Source: Ficedula albicollis
Taxonomy: Eukaryota > Chordata > Aves > Passeriformes > Muscicapidae
Assembly: GCF_000247815.1 (NCBI RefSeq)
Contig: NC_021678.1
Location: forward strand, 434,001 to 498,000
Direction: 5' to 3'
DNA: 64,000 nucleotides
This document shows positions 1 through 13,300 of the stretch, in pieces (position 1 is the stretch's first letter; each line of letters opens with the position of its first letter). The translations under genes were made by a program, and so were the position numbers. The notes under the pieces are model-generated. The model was not told where the DNA came from and ran no database searches. It worked only from the letters and a program-made list of their open reading frames with translations.

Positions 1-3000
1 GGGATAAAATATCATTAGAGTCATGGAATTACTCAGAGAAACTACTTCAGTGGTACAATGAAAGGCATAGTAATGAGGAGGTAGATTAGGTGAAACTACA
101 AGAGGAAAATCGTAACTCGAAACAGCAGACTATTTTCATTTTGAAATGAAATTATTTATAACAAAGTGTGTTGCTCTTGCACTTGGTAGCTACCTGCTCC
201 TGGGGACAATATATTTTTAAATGGTTTCATAGACACAAGTAGAGCAGGTAGTTTTTTCTTTCAAGACTAGTTAGAGAGTGTTTTAAGTGGGAAAACTCAA
301 TTTCTATCTCAGTTCTCAAGTGTTTCTGTTGAAATGAAAATGCATCAGAATACATTATCATTATAAGCTAAGAAGCAAAATTGTTTTTTAAAATTAGTAA
401 CATGTAAAACGGTAAGAAAAGAAATAGATAATAGGTGAATAATTTACAAAATGCAACATTCTGCAGTAATTTGGTTTTCTGGAAAAGCGTTTGCACCTGA
501 GAAGTTGGTTTCTATGGTAGACTGGCAGAAGGAGTGCTGTACTGTTTCCTATCACTAACTAAGCAGCAAGGTGCATTTAAACACACAAAAAATGTTGTTA
601 TTCTTATGTCTAGATATTAAACCCAGTTGAAAATGCTTGCACTGGAAAAGTTTTCTTCTGCATACATGCATCCAGTTCTAGCTTCCACTTCTTTTCTGCT
701 TTTAGTAAGTGCTGTGCCATGAAAGAAATTCCAGGCACATTATTATTGAACTATATGTCTTTATGGGATGTTTCATTCTATTCTTAATTCTGCTGTTTTG
801 ACTTCTCTGTGTGAATATCATGCAGAGGTCCAGAATGGTAGTGCTGCTTTTTTTTTTCCAGCAGTTCCTAGCTTTGTGTGATACCAGACTATTAAATTGA
901 TGTCCCATAATTATACATACAAAAAGAGGAGAAACTTTGTATTTTAATGGTGTTTTGGACAAGGAGAGCAAACAAACAGTAGAAGTTTTCCCAGCCCATC
1001 TATCTATGCATGAAAAGGGGCACATACATTGGGGGAAAAATCTCTTCTCACATTGCTTCCTATGCAAGCAGCCTTTCATGGCATGTAATGAGGAGAAATT
1101 AGGGTGTCATGCAAATGTGTTGACATGCTTGGTTTGGGTCCCTCTGTGCTTCCCTGCTGTGGCAGTTTTCTCCCATTTGCCCCAGTTCAAGCACAACACT
1201 GAATCAAAGCTTTTCTGCAATAAAGAAGATAGACAAGTCCATTACAGACTAAAAATTTCAAAATGGAAAAAAAATTGTTCATTAAGGTTTTGAGGACCCT
1301 TGACCAGTTGTCCTGAAATTTTCCAGGACATTTGTCCTTACTCTTTAAAGCTGTGCAAGAGCTTTTCAACTACAAACCCAGTCTAAAGGTAATGAAGGGA
1401 GGAAAACTTGGAAATTAAAATGTCAGATGCGCTTAGCAGTATCTCCATAAGAAGTCCATTCTCTGATTAAAGCCTGAGCAGTCAAAGCTTTGTGTGTCCA
1501 ACATGCTTTTAGGCCAGATTTATGACACTCTGAGAAGTGGACTTGCTTAAAAGCCAAATCTTAGATAGCTTTGTTAGCTGTATTTTAATTAGTATGTCTT
1601 TCTCGAAAGCCCTGATAGTGCTAAATGCTTAAATATTCTCAACCCACTCTGTGTCTGTAGAACTGGGGCACTGAAGAGGGAAACGAGGAACCTTTGGTGG
1701 TCTTTAAAACATGATCAAAATTCCCAGGCTCTTAACTGAGAGTGAAATAATCTGGGAGGCTTGAGCCTGCTGCTGCTATTTCATGTAACAGGAGTGCGTG
1801 GCAGGGGCAGCGTGAGGAGAGCTCTGCCTCCAGTCCCTTCACTGCTGTGGGGGGCTGACCTCCCTGCAGGGAAATGGGAAATGGGAAGGGCTGGCTTTGC
1901 CCTCCTTGCTCAGCATTTACACGCTGCCTTTGGGGTTTCAGTGATCTTCAGCGGCTGATCAAAAGCTGGGGTGTGGCTCAGGATGTGAAATGGCCACAAG
2001 TGAATGAAGTCTTCTTCCACAAATGGCATGGAAATCTTGTTCTGTGCTGGGTTCCTCAGCCCCATTGGAGTGGGTACTGGGACATTGGCAGCTCTTGAAT
2101 ATGAGTGTCAGAACATTGTCAAAAATCCTAACAAGGCTTGAAGTTGAGGCAACTCAAAAAGAATTTATTTTCCTTATTTGATTTCTGAAAGATGGATAGA
2201 TTGCATTTCTTTTTTTACCATCCATATCATTGTATTGTAATTTTCTTCTGCTAAGTTTTTCTTGTATATGCACAACAGATAAATTCTTACATTTCTAGCT
2301 GCAAGAAGAAAACACAAAACAGGCATTCTAATGGGTTTTTTTCCCCCCTGTTCAGGAAAAAAAAAAACTTTTATATGTATGCATCTTTACTGTTTCTACT
2401 CTGCTTTACTTGTAAATAAGTTACGATCTCCAAAAGGGTATTTCTGTTGCTAATAAGATTAGAAATACCTTTTCTGTGAGATATAAATAATTTATTGTTT
2501 TTCATGTTGTCTGTTTGTAAGCAGAGAAACTTGTGTCTTTTTAATTCTTAAAATAGCTGACAAAAATCCCTATGTATGGAATAATTTCCTTTGAAATGTT
2601 TTTGTCCTGTTAAATTTTCCACTTTTTATATTTAACTGCAGTTATTTTTGGGTTGGATTTTTGGAGGGTTTTTTGTGTTTTGTTGTGGAATTTTTCTGTA
2701 CTTATTTTTTTCTTTTAAACACACTAACTCAATGAATGTTGAGTATTTATGTGATACTTCTTAGCATCTGATTTGGTACAATCTGTGTATCAAAGACCCA
2801 AATTTCCCTGCAGCCTGATGTATCAAGGCCCAGAGACATCCAGAGGTCACACATAGAGGCCATATGGTATAAAAATATGAACAACTTAGGAAAATGGCAG
2901 CAGAGCAAACATAAAATTGATATTAAGTCTCTTTTAAATACCTTTCCTTTCATCTCCTTTTTCACTGAGCTGATTTTCAGCTTTTTCTTCATTATGCAGT

Positions 3001-6000
3001 TTTTGATTTTCTTAGGGCAACTTCTCCAAAATTTTTCTTGGGTTTGCAAGACTTGAGTTGTATTTAGTTCTGCTTTCTGTTCTTTGTGTTTCAAGCACTT
3101 CTGTATTCTGTAAAGGACCCGAGTAGCAGTTTCTCAGTAGCCTCCAGTTTATGGTCATCAGGAAATTAATGGCCACCTATGTAGGTGCAGCTGTTGGACA
3201 ATCATTTCTTGGAACAGTTCAGATTTAGGCTTTAATTTCTTAAAAAAAAACAACAACAACAACAACAATAACCAACCAATCACCTATTGATCCCCCCTCC
3301 CCCCCTCCGCCAAAAAAAAATTCTCAGTTTTGAAAACCTACTATGCTCTAAAGTCTGATTTTTAAAGCCTTTATTTTTGGTGATGTTAGAACCAAAACCG
3401 TCCTTGATCCAAAAGTACTGGCTTGATCCAAATCTCTTAAAATAGAGCATAAATACATTGTATAGAATTCTCCTGTGAATCAGGTAGACCTTTTGTGGAT
3501 TGTTATCTTACTCCAAGATCTTGTTCCCATACCATGGCTAGTGATCTGAATTATGTCTGCTTCCTTTGTTGAAGTTTATGATTTATTTCTGTTTCAGCTT
3601 TGTGGAATAATAAAATTTCTCATGGTATTGCTTGTGTATAAATCTTTCTAAGCCAGAAGTGGTAATGGATAGAGTTAGTGCTCACACTCATCCATACTCA
3701 TTTTTGCAAACAGCAGGACAGTGTCAGGCAGCATGTACTAACCTAGTACAGAGGAGGGGATTAAGGGATTTGCAAAATTGGTCATGTATGCTTTAAAGGA
3801 TCACTAGTATTTAGAGCAGTGTGTTTTTATTCAGAATACTCCTCTTCCAAATCTTCCTGCTGAGCCTCTCATAAAATTCGAACATAGGAGCAATAGAGTG
3901 AATTGCAATAAAAGCACTTCATGCTACTGTACAGTGGGCATGGATCACATCGAGTGGACAGTTGTTTGCAGTGGATAAGAGCTGATCTGGAAAGCCCAAG
4001 CAAATGATCCAACAGTTGCTCTTTCTCTCTAGTATTTCCAAACTTGTTTTCAGTCTTACCAGTCTATGCAGCTGCTAATTAATATTCTAAGAATTCAAAG
4101 AGAAAAGCTTAGCATGAAGACACCACTGAGAATCCTTTGAATCAGCTTATTGGAATCTTGAGAGAAGTGAATGTATAACATGGTGGTGTGAAATAGAGCT
4201 AAAAACAACACCCTATTGACATAAACATTGGTCAAATCAACCCCCTGTGGCTGTGCTTTTGTGACTGATACCAGAACTGACAGCCTTAGAAAAGGTTCTT
4301 GGAACACCTAGGGTTTTGCTGACTTGCAGACCCTTTTCTGTCTCTCCCAGGTACCTTTCCTGTCTCTCCAAATAGTCAGAAGCTGGAAACATTCGTAATG
4401 AGGGTAACGATTTCTGCCCTTCCCCATTTGCAGTCAGGTCCTGCACTCAGCCCCGTCACAGCAGGTTATTTCTGCAGCAGGAGGTGCCTTGTTCCCTGCT
4501 CAGGAGATCAGTGCTGGGGCTGTGTGTGACACAGCCTGGGGCAGGTGAGGCACCCAGCCCTCAATCAATGTGCACTCTCCCATGGATGGATGAGACACAT
4601 TTTACAGGTAGCCTTGCTCTTAACAGTTCCTGCTGCTCTAGCATTCAACGCTCTAGCTGTAATAACTTCTAGTAAAATATTTGTTGGGTTTCTTAGAACT
4701 TTTTCAAGAAAAAGCTGAAAAAAACCACCACACCAAGGGTAAATTTTCCAGACCCTTGCAGCAGTGAATTTTCCAGCAGTGCCCAAGGGCAAAGCTTTGC
4801 CTCTCCCTTACAGGCCTGTGCTGTCTGCATGCTGAGATGGTGGTGTTGGGGATTATTCTGTATCTGCAGCAATTCCAGGACTACAGAGGACACTTCACTC
4901 TTAGGTTTCACAGATAATTGCAGCTGGAAGTTGGGTTAAATTACTAGCTGAGAAGAGAATTTGTACACTGAATAAAAAATGCCTATATCTTTCAAGCTTT
5001 ACCTTTCTCCTGCACCATCCCCTTCCATCCTGCCTCACAGTGAATCCTTTTTGGCAGACTCCTCATACTATTCCCTTCTTCCTCCTGAGGACTGTGCAAG
5101 CCAGCCCTGCTGAGGGTTTTTAATGACACTTCTACTCTTCCTGCCCTTTAGACTGTAGCCTACAGATAGTTTTCTGAGGTTTTTGTCCAGGCTGTATATT
5201 TGCTCTTTTTCTGTCCTAACACAGATTTGTTGACTCTGTCATATTGAAGAAGATGGGGAAAGAGATGTCTGTGACAGAAAGGATAAGCTGCTTTCAGATC
5301 TGCCTTCAACAAGGTAAGAATAAGGGATAATTTTATATGCAGTCAGCAACTTTTTTTATATTTGAGATGCATGGGTGGAGGCAGCAATTACTTTCCTCAG
5401 CTATCTTATAAGTTGCCTGAGAAATATTGCCTGAGTTTTTAAAAAGGCAGTCTGGGACAGATTCGTGACTTGGGCTTTATGCAGAATCCTCACAGTTTTG
5501 AGAAATGTTGATCAGTTCTAAATGGATTCAAAACAAAATGCAATTTGTTTTAATGCTAGAGGAGCACTAAGGATACAGCAGTGTCAGTGCAGGGTGTGTC
5601 TGTGTGTGTTTGCAGGTGCTGTGCTGAGCAGTTCTGTCTGCAGCATGCCCAGTGCTGCATTCCCTGGGGATGGGTTACTTTAAAACATCTATTCTTACAC
5701 AGAGCAAAAAGACATTTTTTCCCTTAGTGCTTAGGAGACTTTTTGAATCTGAAGCTGTGCATTTTCATGTTAAAATTGACAATGTAAAAGAAAAAAAAAA
5801 AAAGTTTAGCGTTGAAATTACAGGACAAAAAGTTATGACAAAGAGATATGTGCCAAAGAAGAAGGAAGGAACCTGTGGCATAATTTCATATAATTTAGTC
5901 CATTTTCTTGTCCCTGATTAAGTAGTATGTAAAAATAAAGTTGAATTTCACTGGGGGGAAAAAAGGGGGTTTATCATTAACTATTTGCAGCAGAAATCAT

Positions 6001-9000
6001 GAAAAGAGGTTGCCTGGAAAAGCTGTCCATTGTGTTGGAAATATTTAAGAACATGCCTAGACACTGATGTGTCAGAATGACTTAAATAGATTGAGACAGC
6101 TAGTGAGGGCATAGGCTACATAACCCCTGCTCTTTGTTACTGAAAACTATGAAGGCACTGAAAAAGTAAAATAAACAATATGTAATGTTTTTAGTTTCAC
6201 ATAGGAAATACAGACAAATATTAACACAGCAGGTGATTGGGCATTTCTGTGCAGTTCCAAGATTTTAGACTGATTCCATCCAGTATCAGTAATACAGTTT
6301 ACAGATTAATTTGGGGTGCTCGGTAATGAATAAGAATAGAGATAAATGGAAAAAATGGTAATGAGATGTGGGTCTTTTCAAAAATCCAAATGCACTTTTT
6401 GCTCACTCGAGTGCCCTGCTCCATTGAAAAGCTCAGTTCCTGGCACTGTTCCATAGCATTCTCGTACAGTTGGTGTAAGCTGAAATGCACCATGAGCAAG
6501 TGGAGCTGTAATTTTCCTTGCTGTACAGGGTCACAGCACAGTTCAGATTCACAGCCTGCCCTCAGTCAAACCTTCTCCTCACCACCTTCTCTCTGACACC
6601 TCATAATGCCTTAAAACTAAAGATGCTTCCCAGCAGTTCTGAGACACTTAAGTTTATTAAAAGCACATGTTCATAACTCTACATGGGAGCAGGGTTTTCC
6701 TTTGGGGGTAGAAAAGAAAGGAAATAAATGTAGATGTGACTTATTAGCCTCATGATAGCAATCCATTTTCTTACCTTGCTGTTTCCCTAGCAACTGTTTG
6801 TGGTTGTCCCCAAAATGTGTGCTTTAAATAACTCTAGGAATGTTATTTCAGTCTGAAAGACAAAGTGCTGCTGGTGCCAACCTAAGAAAAGTAGATTATC
6901 TATTGCATATTATTTGAAATAGAAATATATCAGTTATTGATGTGCATGCCTCAAAGCAATTAGTACAGGGGGCTCTGGCATGGGTTTCTTGGAAACAAGC
7001 TGCTACCAACTAGAAGGGATCTGGTGGTTAATTTTCCCCCTCTCAGAACTGGGACATTTTCCATACCAAGCATAGTGGTAAAGAAACTGCTGTACAGACT
7101 ATTGTGTTTGGAGACTGCTAATTACATTTGCACTGGCTGCAGCAACCTCAGGGGTTGCTATTTTGATGTTCTGCTGAGATTATCATCAGCATTTCAGTTC
7201 TCTGAATGCAGATAGTTTGATTGCACAGCTTAAGTTTGGCAAAGGCCTTTATGACACTAATGAAAGTGGTGTTATTGCATGGAAATGTACATCAGGACCA
7301 TTGTACTCATGGGAGCTTGAGGGACCTTTGTTACCTGGAAAGGAACTTTCTTTTCCTGCTCTGAGGCTCCCTTTTGCAGCGTGTCCCTGAAGGACCTCGA
7401 GAGGCATTGTCACCCCCTTCAGTGTGGTTCTGGGGCAGCCTTGGCCTGTAACTGCACATTAACTTTGGGACACCATTTTCTTTATCAAAGGCTGCAGTGA
7501 TGACTGCCAAATGAGCCTGCAGTATGCAGTGGCTTTCATTACAGGATCATGGGGCTGGTGGTCACAGCAGAGGTGGAATGTTTTCATGGAAAGAAATGGG
7601 ATCTATTCAAAGAACTCTTTCCCCTGTATCTGCCCTCCCCCCCGTATTTTCATTACAGCTGAATGAAAGGCAGCTTCTACTTCAATGCAAATTAAATTAG
7701 TTATTATCGTATTGATTTCAATTGGGCTAGTAGCAAGAAGCAATTACAATAAGTAGGAACTTAAAAGGTTTACTACTGACCATTTTAATTCACAAATGGC
7801 CTGTTTAAGAATGTCTTGCATGGGAAAAGCTCCTCTTAGGCTTCAGAGGAAAGTGTGTCTGAGTAGCAGCAGTCCAACATGTAGGCAGAAGTGATGAAGC
7901 TTGGCGAACATATCTGTGTTCTGGAGGTCTGTTACATGGCCCACCAATGCAATGTCTATTAAAAACATCATTAAACTGACAGAAGAAATTACAGGGAGTG
8001 ATTTGAGGAGGTGTAAGTACTAGTAATAGGAAGAAATTAATAAATATAAAATGTAGTAGACTCCTGAGGCTGGAGAGTAACTCACAGACAGCTACTGAGA
8101 CACAGCAATTGGGTTTTCAGCCTGGTAGTTTTTACACTTACTTCGTGGTCATAGTGGACATCTCCATTTCTTTATGCCAAGTCCAGAACAGAAGAGGAAA
8201 GAACATGGGCTAAAGGTTCCTGTTGAGTGAATATCAAAACTTTGGTACATCCCATTTCCACCTGCATTCACCTCACTCTTTCCCAGAGACCTGAATCCCA
8301 CACTCTCTGCTGCCAGCTGTCCCACTTGTTCACTGCAGCTGCTGTTTCTGCTGCTGGGAACCTGGATCAAACCGTGAGAACTGGTTTCAAGAGCACTAAT
8401 GAGGGTTTGGTTTCTGGCTGCAAAGGAGGAGGTGTGAATGGCCAGTCTGGCCACAAGGAAGGCATTTCCCAGCAGGGAGGGATGAGGGGAGAGCTCTACA
8501 ATAGCATCTCAGCTGAAAATACAGAGGTAGTGTTGGCAAAGGTAAGAGATGTTGGTTCACTCCAGCTAAGGATCAGACCCTGGCTCTGGAACTGTTTCCT
8601 GACCTCAGTGGCTGTTTCATTTTAAGGGCTTCATTTCTGGTCTAGGAGAGATTCAGAGCTATAAAGCAATAGTAAAGGACGAGTAAGAAATGTCTAATAG
8701 CAATAATTCATAGATATCAAGGGGTTTCTGAGTTGTGTTTGTACAAGTTGGACTTGTGCAAGTGTTTCCATCTGTTGTAGGTTCTGTTTGTGCCTCCTCC
8801 ATTGTAAACCAGAAGAAGACCATACAAGCATGCAGTCAAAACTAGATAAAAATCCTGCCTTTCTTATCTCTGTGGTCTCTGTGCTGGTCCTGGTTTTGGT
8901 ACTGAAGGACAAGCAAGCTACTTGGCACAGCAGTAAAACAGACTCCCTGCATTCAGGGATTTAGCAGAACTGCTTTGTTTTAAAGGTTTTCTTTTCAGTG

Positions 9001-10133
9001 TGTTCAAAATTTAAATTACAAAAAGTCTGCAAAAGTTATGAATTGTAATGAAATCTGTTTAGATGTGTCTTGTGATTCATCTCATGTAATCAGAGCTGAT
9101 GATTCACTGAGCACTTTTAAAATATTCATTCTCATACCCTTTAGGAGGTATCCCAGGAATTCACAGAGCTGTCATTGTTCAGTTCTACTGTATTGTTTAC
9201 ACGCTGACAGTTTTTGGCACTTCAGCACATTATTAATGTGTGGCTTGGTTGTTTGCTTAGTATTACAAAATTATTTTTCATTATGTAGAGGATACCTGGA
9301 AATTATATCCATTTCCTTCTCTCTGTAATCCACATGAACATCTAAACTTTGTGAACAGCAGAGGTTGTTTCTCTAACGAGACAAAGAGAGCTAAATGCTA
9401 AAGCATTCCAAAGTGATCATCAGCAGTTGCCTGTTTCTTAATTTTTAAATAATACCTAACAATTTATGTGATATAAAATTTGAAGACAGATCACAGTGGC
9501 TCTGAAATATAAACAACTAGCCAGAAATTAAAACTGAAATAAGACGTACTTGCGTTCTGGATTGATTTTTCTTATAGGTATAAAATTGAATTATTCTGTT
9601 TATGTGGTTGAATTTTTCATAAAGTGTACTGTGAATGTGTGTTCAGAGTTGAAAATACATAAGATAATTTAGTCTGTATTCCAAAGTAACTTTCATTTAT
9701 GCTTGCTTTACCTTTTGTCCTTAAGGAATTGTTTCCATGGTTTTGTCCTGTGGTTAGCATGGAAATCCCATGATGTGTGGGGTACATAGCATTTTTTTCA
9801 TGAAAGGAGAAAGCCTCTGAAAAAGTCTGGAGCACTGTGGAGTCCACGTTTGGGGCTCCTCGTCCTTGGAGTATAAAGCCCAGGACCTGCAGTGCACATC
9901 TCAGTTCCCTGGGCAGGGTACAGCCTGCAAGGGTTTAGGAGCTGCACAACAAAATTGCATTCCTCACACTTCTTAAAGAATAGAACAGTGCAGATGATGT
10001 AGGGTTAGTTAGCATGGAACTCCCTTTTATACAGCTTTGTAAGCCACAGCTGGGCTGAAAACTGACCTGTGCATTTCCTTTCTCTGTGGGAAATTATGTC
10101 AAGGTACCTGCTAGGGGAAGCCTGAACCATTAA
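1..10133. other. Gene-free AT-rich stretch
   Basis: No gene is supported here. Open frames reach 132 codons (8,227-8,625, plus), 125 (702-1,079, minus) and 118 (937-1,293, plus), with no recognisable domain and no splice-consistent boundaries. Two short exon-shaped segments (5,225-5,313 plus and 6,775-6,852 minus) are described under findings. The patch at about 7,640-7,800 has the uniform AT-rich, octamer-containing look of a conserved non-coding element. Small features are the CAA repeat at 3.25 kb and a GT-rich patch near 5,589-5,611. No CpG-rich promoter is visible. Confidence 0.7.
3242..3268. repeat. A-run followed by (CAA)n
   Basis: Nine A are followed by six CAA units. A C-rich patch with short T spacers and another A-run follow at about 3,291-3,320. 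This is simple low-complexity DNA. Confidence 0.93.
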
Positions 10134-10167
10134 GGTTTGGAGAACTGGTTTGGAGAACTGGTTTGGA
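10134..10167. repeat. Short tandem repeat, 13-bp unit, 2.6 copies
   Basis: GGTTTGGAGAACT is repeated at 10,134, 10,147 and partly at 10,160 without mismatch. It is a minor slippage repeat. Confidence 0.93.
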
Positions 10168-10309
10168 ATAGGAAAGAGTCCCTACATGCTGTGCAGAAGC
10201 CAAAGAAAACATCTGTTTATTTAAAGTTGTGTTTGGCTGGGCTAAAAGCCTGGGACAGTGCAGGATTCCTCTCAGCTCGTTAGAAAAAGAAAACAATGGC
10301 TGGTCAGTG

Positions 10310-10350
10310 CCTTGCTAATAATACATAAACCTTGCCAATAATACATAAAC
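10310..10350. repeat. Tandem duplication, two copies of 20 bp
   Basis: CCTTGCTAATAATACATAAA at 10,310 recurs at 10,330 as CCTTGCCAATAATACATAAA, with one mismatch. A third CC starts the next phase but then diverges. Confidence 0.93.
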
Positions 10351-13300
10351 CCTCAGACCTCTGTCAGTCATCCATAAAATCAGTGCTCAGCACTCAGGGT
10401 ATTGAGACTCCTGGGCTTGGGTGGGAGCAGAACTGTCCAGGGAGCTTTTAACGAACAGGCAAAGCCTTTAAAGGGAGCAGCAACATTTGAATTTCGGCAT
10501 CCTGAAGGCATGAGGGCGTGTCTTTGGATTTGAGAGAAGGAGATGGAGAGAGTTTCTTTCTGCTTTTGGTCAGATAAACCCTTAAACCCTTTCTAAATCC
10601 TTGTGGGGATCTGGCCCATTCTCCTTTAGTTTCATTATGTGCTTGATGGCAGTAAAATATTGGAAGGAAATTGGACATGATAATGTAATGAAGAGTCCAT
10701 ATGTAGCATTCCTGTCTTGCTCATGACTCCAGTTGTTGCTGTAATTAGCTGTGCTCCACGTTGGGCATAGCAGGAGTGAGATGGATGAGCTGCTGGCAGA
10801 GGGGCTCAGGCACGGGTGTGATGCAATCAGTGCCTACTGAGCTACCATGGAAAGTGAAACAAGTGTGCGGGGCATCCATACATCATCAGCACAGACACTG
10901 AGAGGTGCATTTCCTAAAGCCCATCCTGGGAACGTGCAGGAGTGCTTCTGTAGTAATTATGTCGAGACAGACACAACTGGCATCATCACCAGTCCCTTAT
11001 TAAAAGCTTCCCATGCCTTCTTTCAGGCAGCTCCCCCCAGCACTGACTCCTCTCCTCTGTGCAAGTTTCCTTCTTCCTTCTGCATGACTGGCTAACCCCA
11101 ACCCACCCCTTACCCAGCCACCTAACCCTGTCTGTCCCTCACACATCAGCATCTTGCCTAGCTGTGTCATTCCCTTTGTGGTTAAAACACCTGCACAGGG
11201 ACTGTGGTTTCTGTGCTGGCCTTGGCATCCAGGCCTTGCAGCTCCCAGGGAAATGAAAGCCCTGGCTCCTTGCAGTGTTGCACAGCACTGTGTGTGACTG
11301 CCCCAGTCCCGCCCATGCACCCTCTGTTGCAGTATTTAAAATGGTTTGGACTCAGATTCTGCTGGATGTATGTGTTGCTATCTGCAAAATGCTGGTTGTG
11401 GTTTGCTCAGTTTTCTGAAAGAGAAGGTCTAAGTAAGTTCTGTGATGAATACAAAACATTCTAGGAGCATTATGTTTTCAGCTGAAAATTTTCATGTGCC
11501 TGAAGTTCATAGGTAGTGCATTTTTTGTTTTATTTTGAAGGCTGTTCATACTACAATGACACAACAGAAATCTGTTGTTTACTGTATACTGTAGTACCTG
11601 CTTTTCAGAGGGTCAGTTTGTCAATGATATGCTGCAGCTTTTCAGCTCTGAACAGCTTTAATACTCCTGCCATGCACTGCCATTTCCAACAAAAGGAGTA
11701 GGGATGACAGGTCTCACAGGATCTGTGTGCCTCGTGCTGGTCTTTACCCTCAGGAGGCTGTGCCCTCAGGACTGCTTTGCCATGTGCAGAAGGAGAGCTC
11801 TCCTTTGGCCTGCTGGATAAATAGGAGGCAGCCTGGCTCCAGATGGCTCCTACATCAGCTGTGTGCCCCAGGATGGTGACAGGAGCATTAAAAGGGCAAT
11901 GTTGGGCCACACTGTGTGGACTGGCCCACATCACACCTCCTGCAGGGAGCCCTGAGCTGCTGCCCAGGCAGTCCTGGGAGCACAGGGGTGTTCTGCATGT
12001 GCCAGGTCCTGTCAGCATTTCTACATCTGCACTGCTGAAATGGCAAAGGAACCAAAGACCTTGTGACTCTTAAAAGCTGCTTCCAAAGGGCTCTTGAAAT
12101 CACAAGTGTCTTGAGGTGTGAGAGTCCTTGAGAGTCTTAGGAATGCTGCTAACTCTTTCCCACTTGTTGAAAATGTAAAAACTCCCAGCTGCCTCAAGCA
12201 GTCTAGAAAAGCTGTCCCAGACACATGCTGGCTGGGAGCTGCTGTGTAATCCGGATTAGAGTTGTTCAAATGTTCTTACAAACACCAGCAACCTGTTCTC
12301 AGCAATCAGTCTTGGCTGGGTGACTGCTACAGAGGTCTGACACTTCCAGCTTTGTTACACATGGGCTTTACACTCTCAGAAGTTCCTCCTATTTGGCAAA
12401 CAAATCTGTTACTTCTTCAGAACAAAATCTTGCTAATTTTCAAGGCTGCAGATGCTTTATCTCCGGGAGCAAAACTGACAACAAACATCTGTAGACACCA
12501 TGAGGTCATGACACTTTCCTTAAAGACCAGGGCAAAAAAAAAGCAGCTCATTTCACTTTTTTTTCTCCCATACCTGGCAGTGGCTTGGAGTGCAGTTTGT
12601 ACTGTGTGTGCTTTAGGAAAGAGTAGAGATGCAGGATTCATCCTCCTCTTAGAAAAAAGTGATGGCAGTTCTAGGACTCCATCTGAGGGAGATGATGTCT
12701 GACTCATGGAAAAGATGTTTAAGGAGCTACTAGGCTCAAAGATGGAGTTTGTGTTTATGGTCTGCTCAGCATTTTGTCACTTGCTGCATGGCTGTATTTA
12801 GGGCTTATTAAGTTGGATCTCACACACACCATCTTTGTAATACATGTTTGGATTTGGTGCATTATCTCTGTGGTGGACAGTAAGTATGCATAATCACCTC
12901 ATCATTTCTATGTAAATGATAGATCACAAGATAAATGGCTTCAACCATTTAAAGAAAATGAAAAATACAGAATTTATAAAGGAAGTTCTCCTACAGGAGA
13001 TTATGGAGAGGCATAATACAAAATAAAGACTCTTCTAATTTCTGGCTGTGATGTTTTTAAACAGCCCCTTCTACTATGACTAGATTTTCATATTGATTCA
13101 GGGCCCTGTAGTACCTGTGATGGTACCTCACCTGCACTTTTATTTTCCTTCCATATCAGCAAAAGTCAGGGGAGGCATTTTTGAGGAAAGTACTTGGGAC
13201 CAAAGGATCTTAAAGAGCTGACAGATGTTACCTTTGCCATCAAAGACATTTTCTTTAATGCCCAGAATTAGCTGAATGTGAGCTGCCTGCTCTGGAGAAC

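Noticed and set aside
12262..12702. 146-codon plus-strand frame with hydrophobic segment
   Set aside because: An opposite-strand frame of 96 codons overlaps it, no homologous family is recognised, and there are no exon boundaries.
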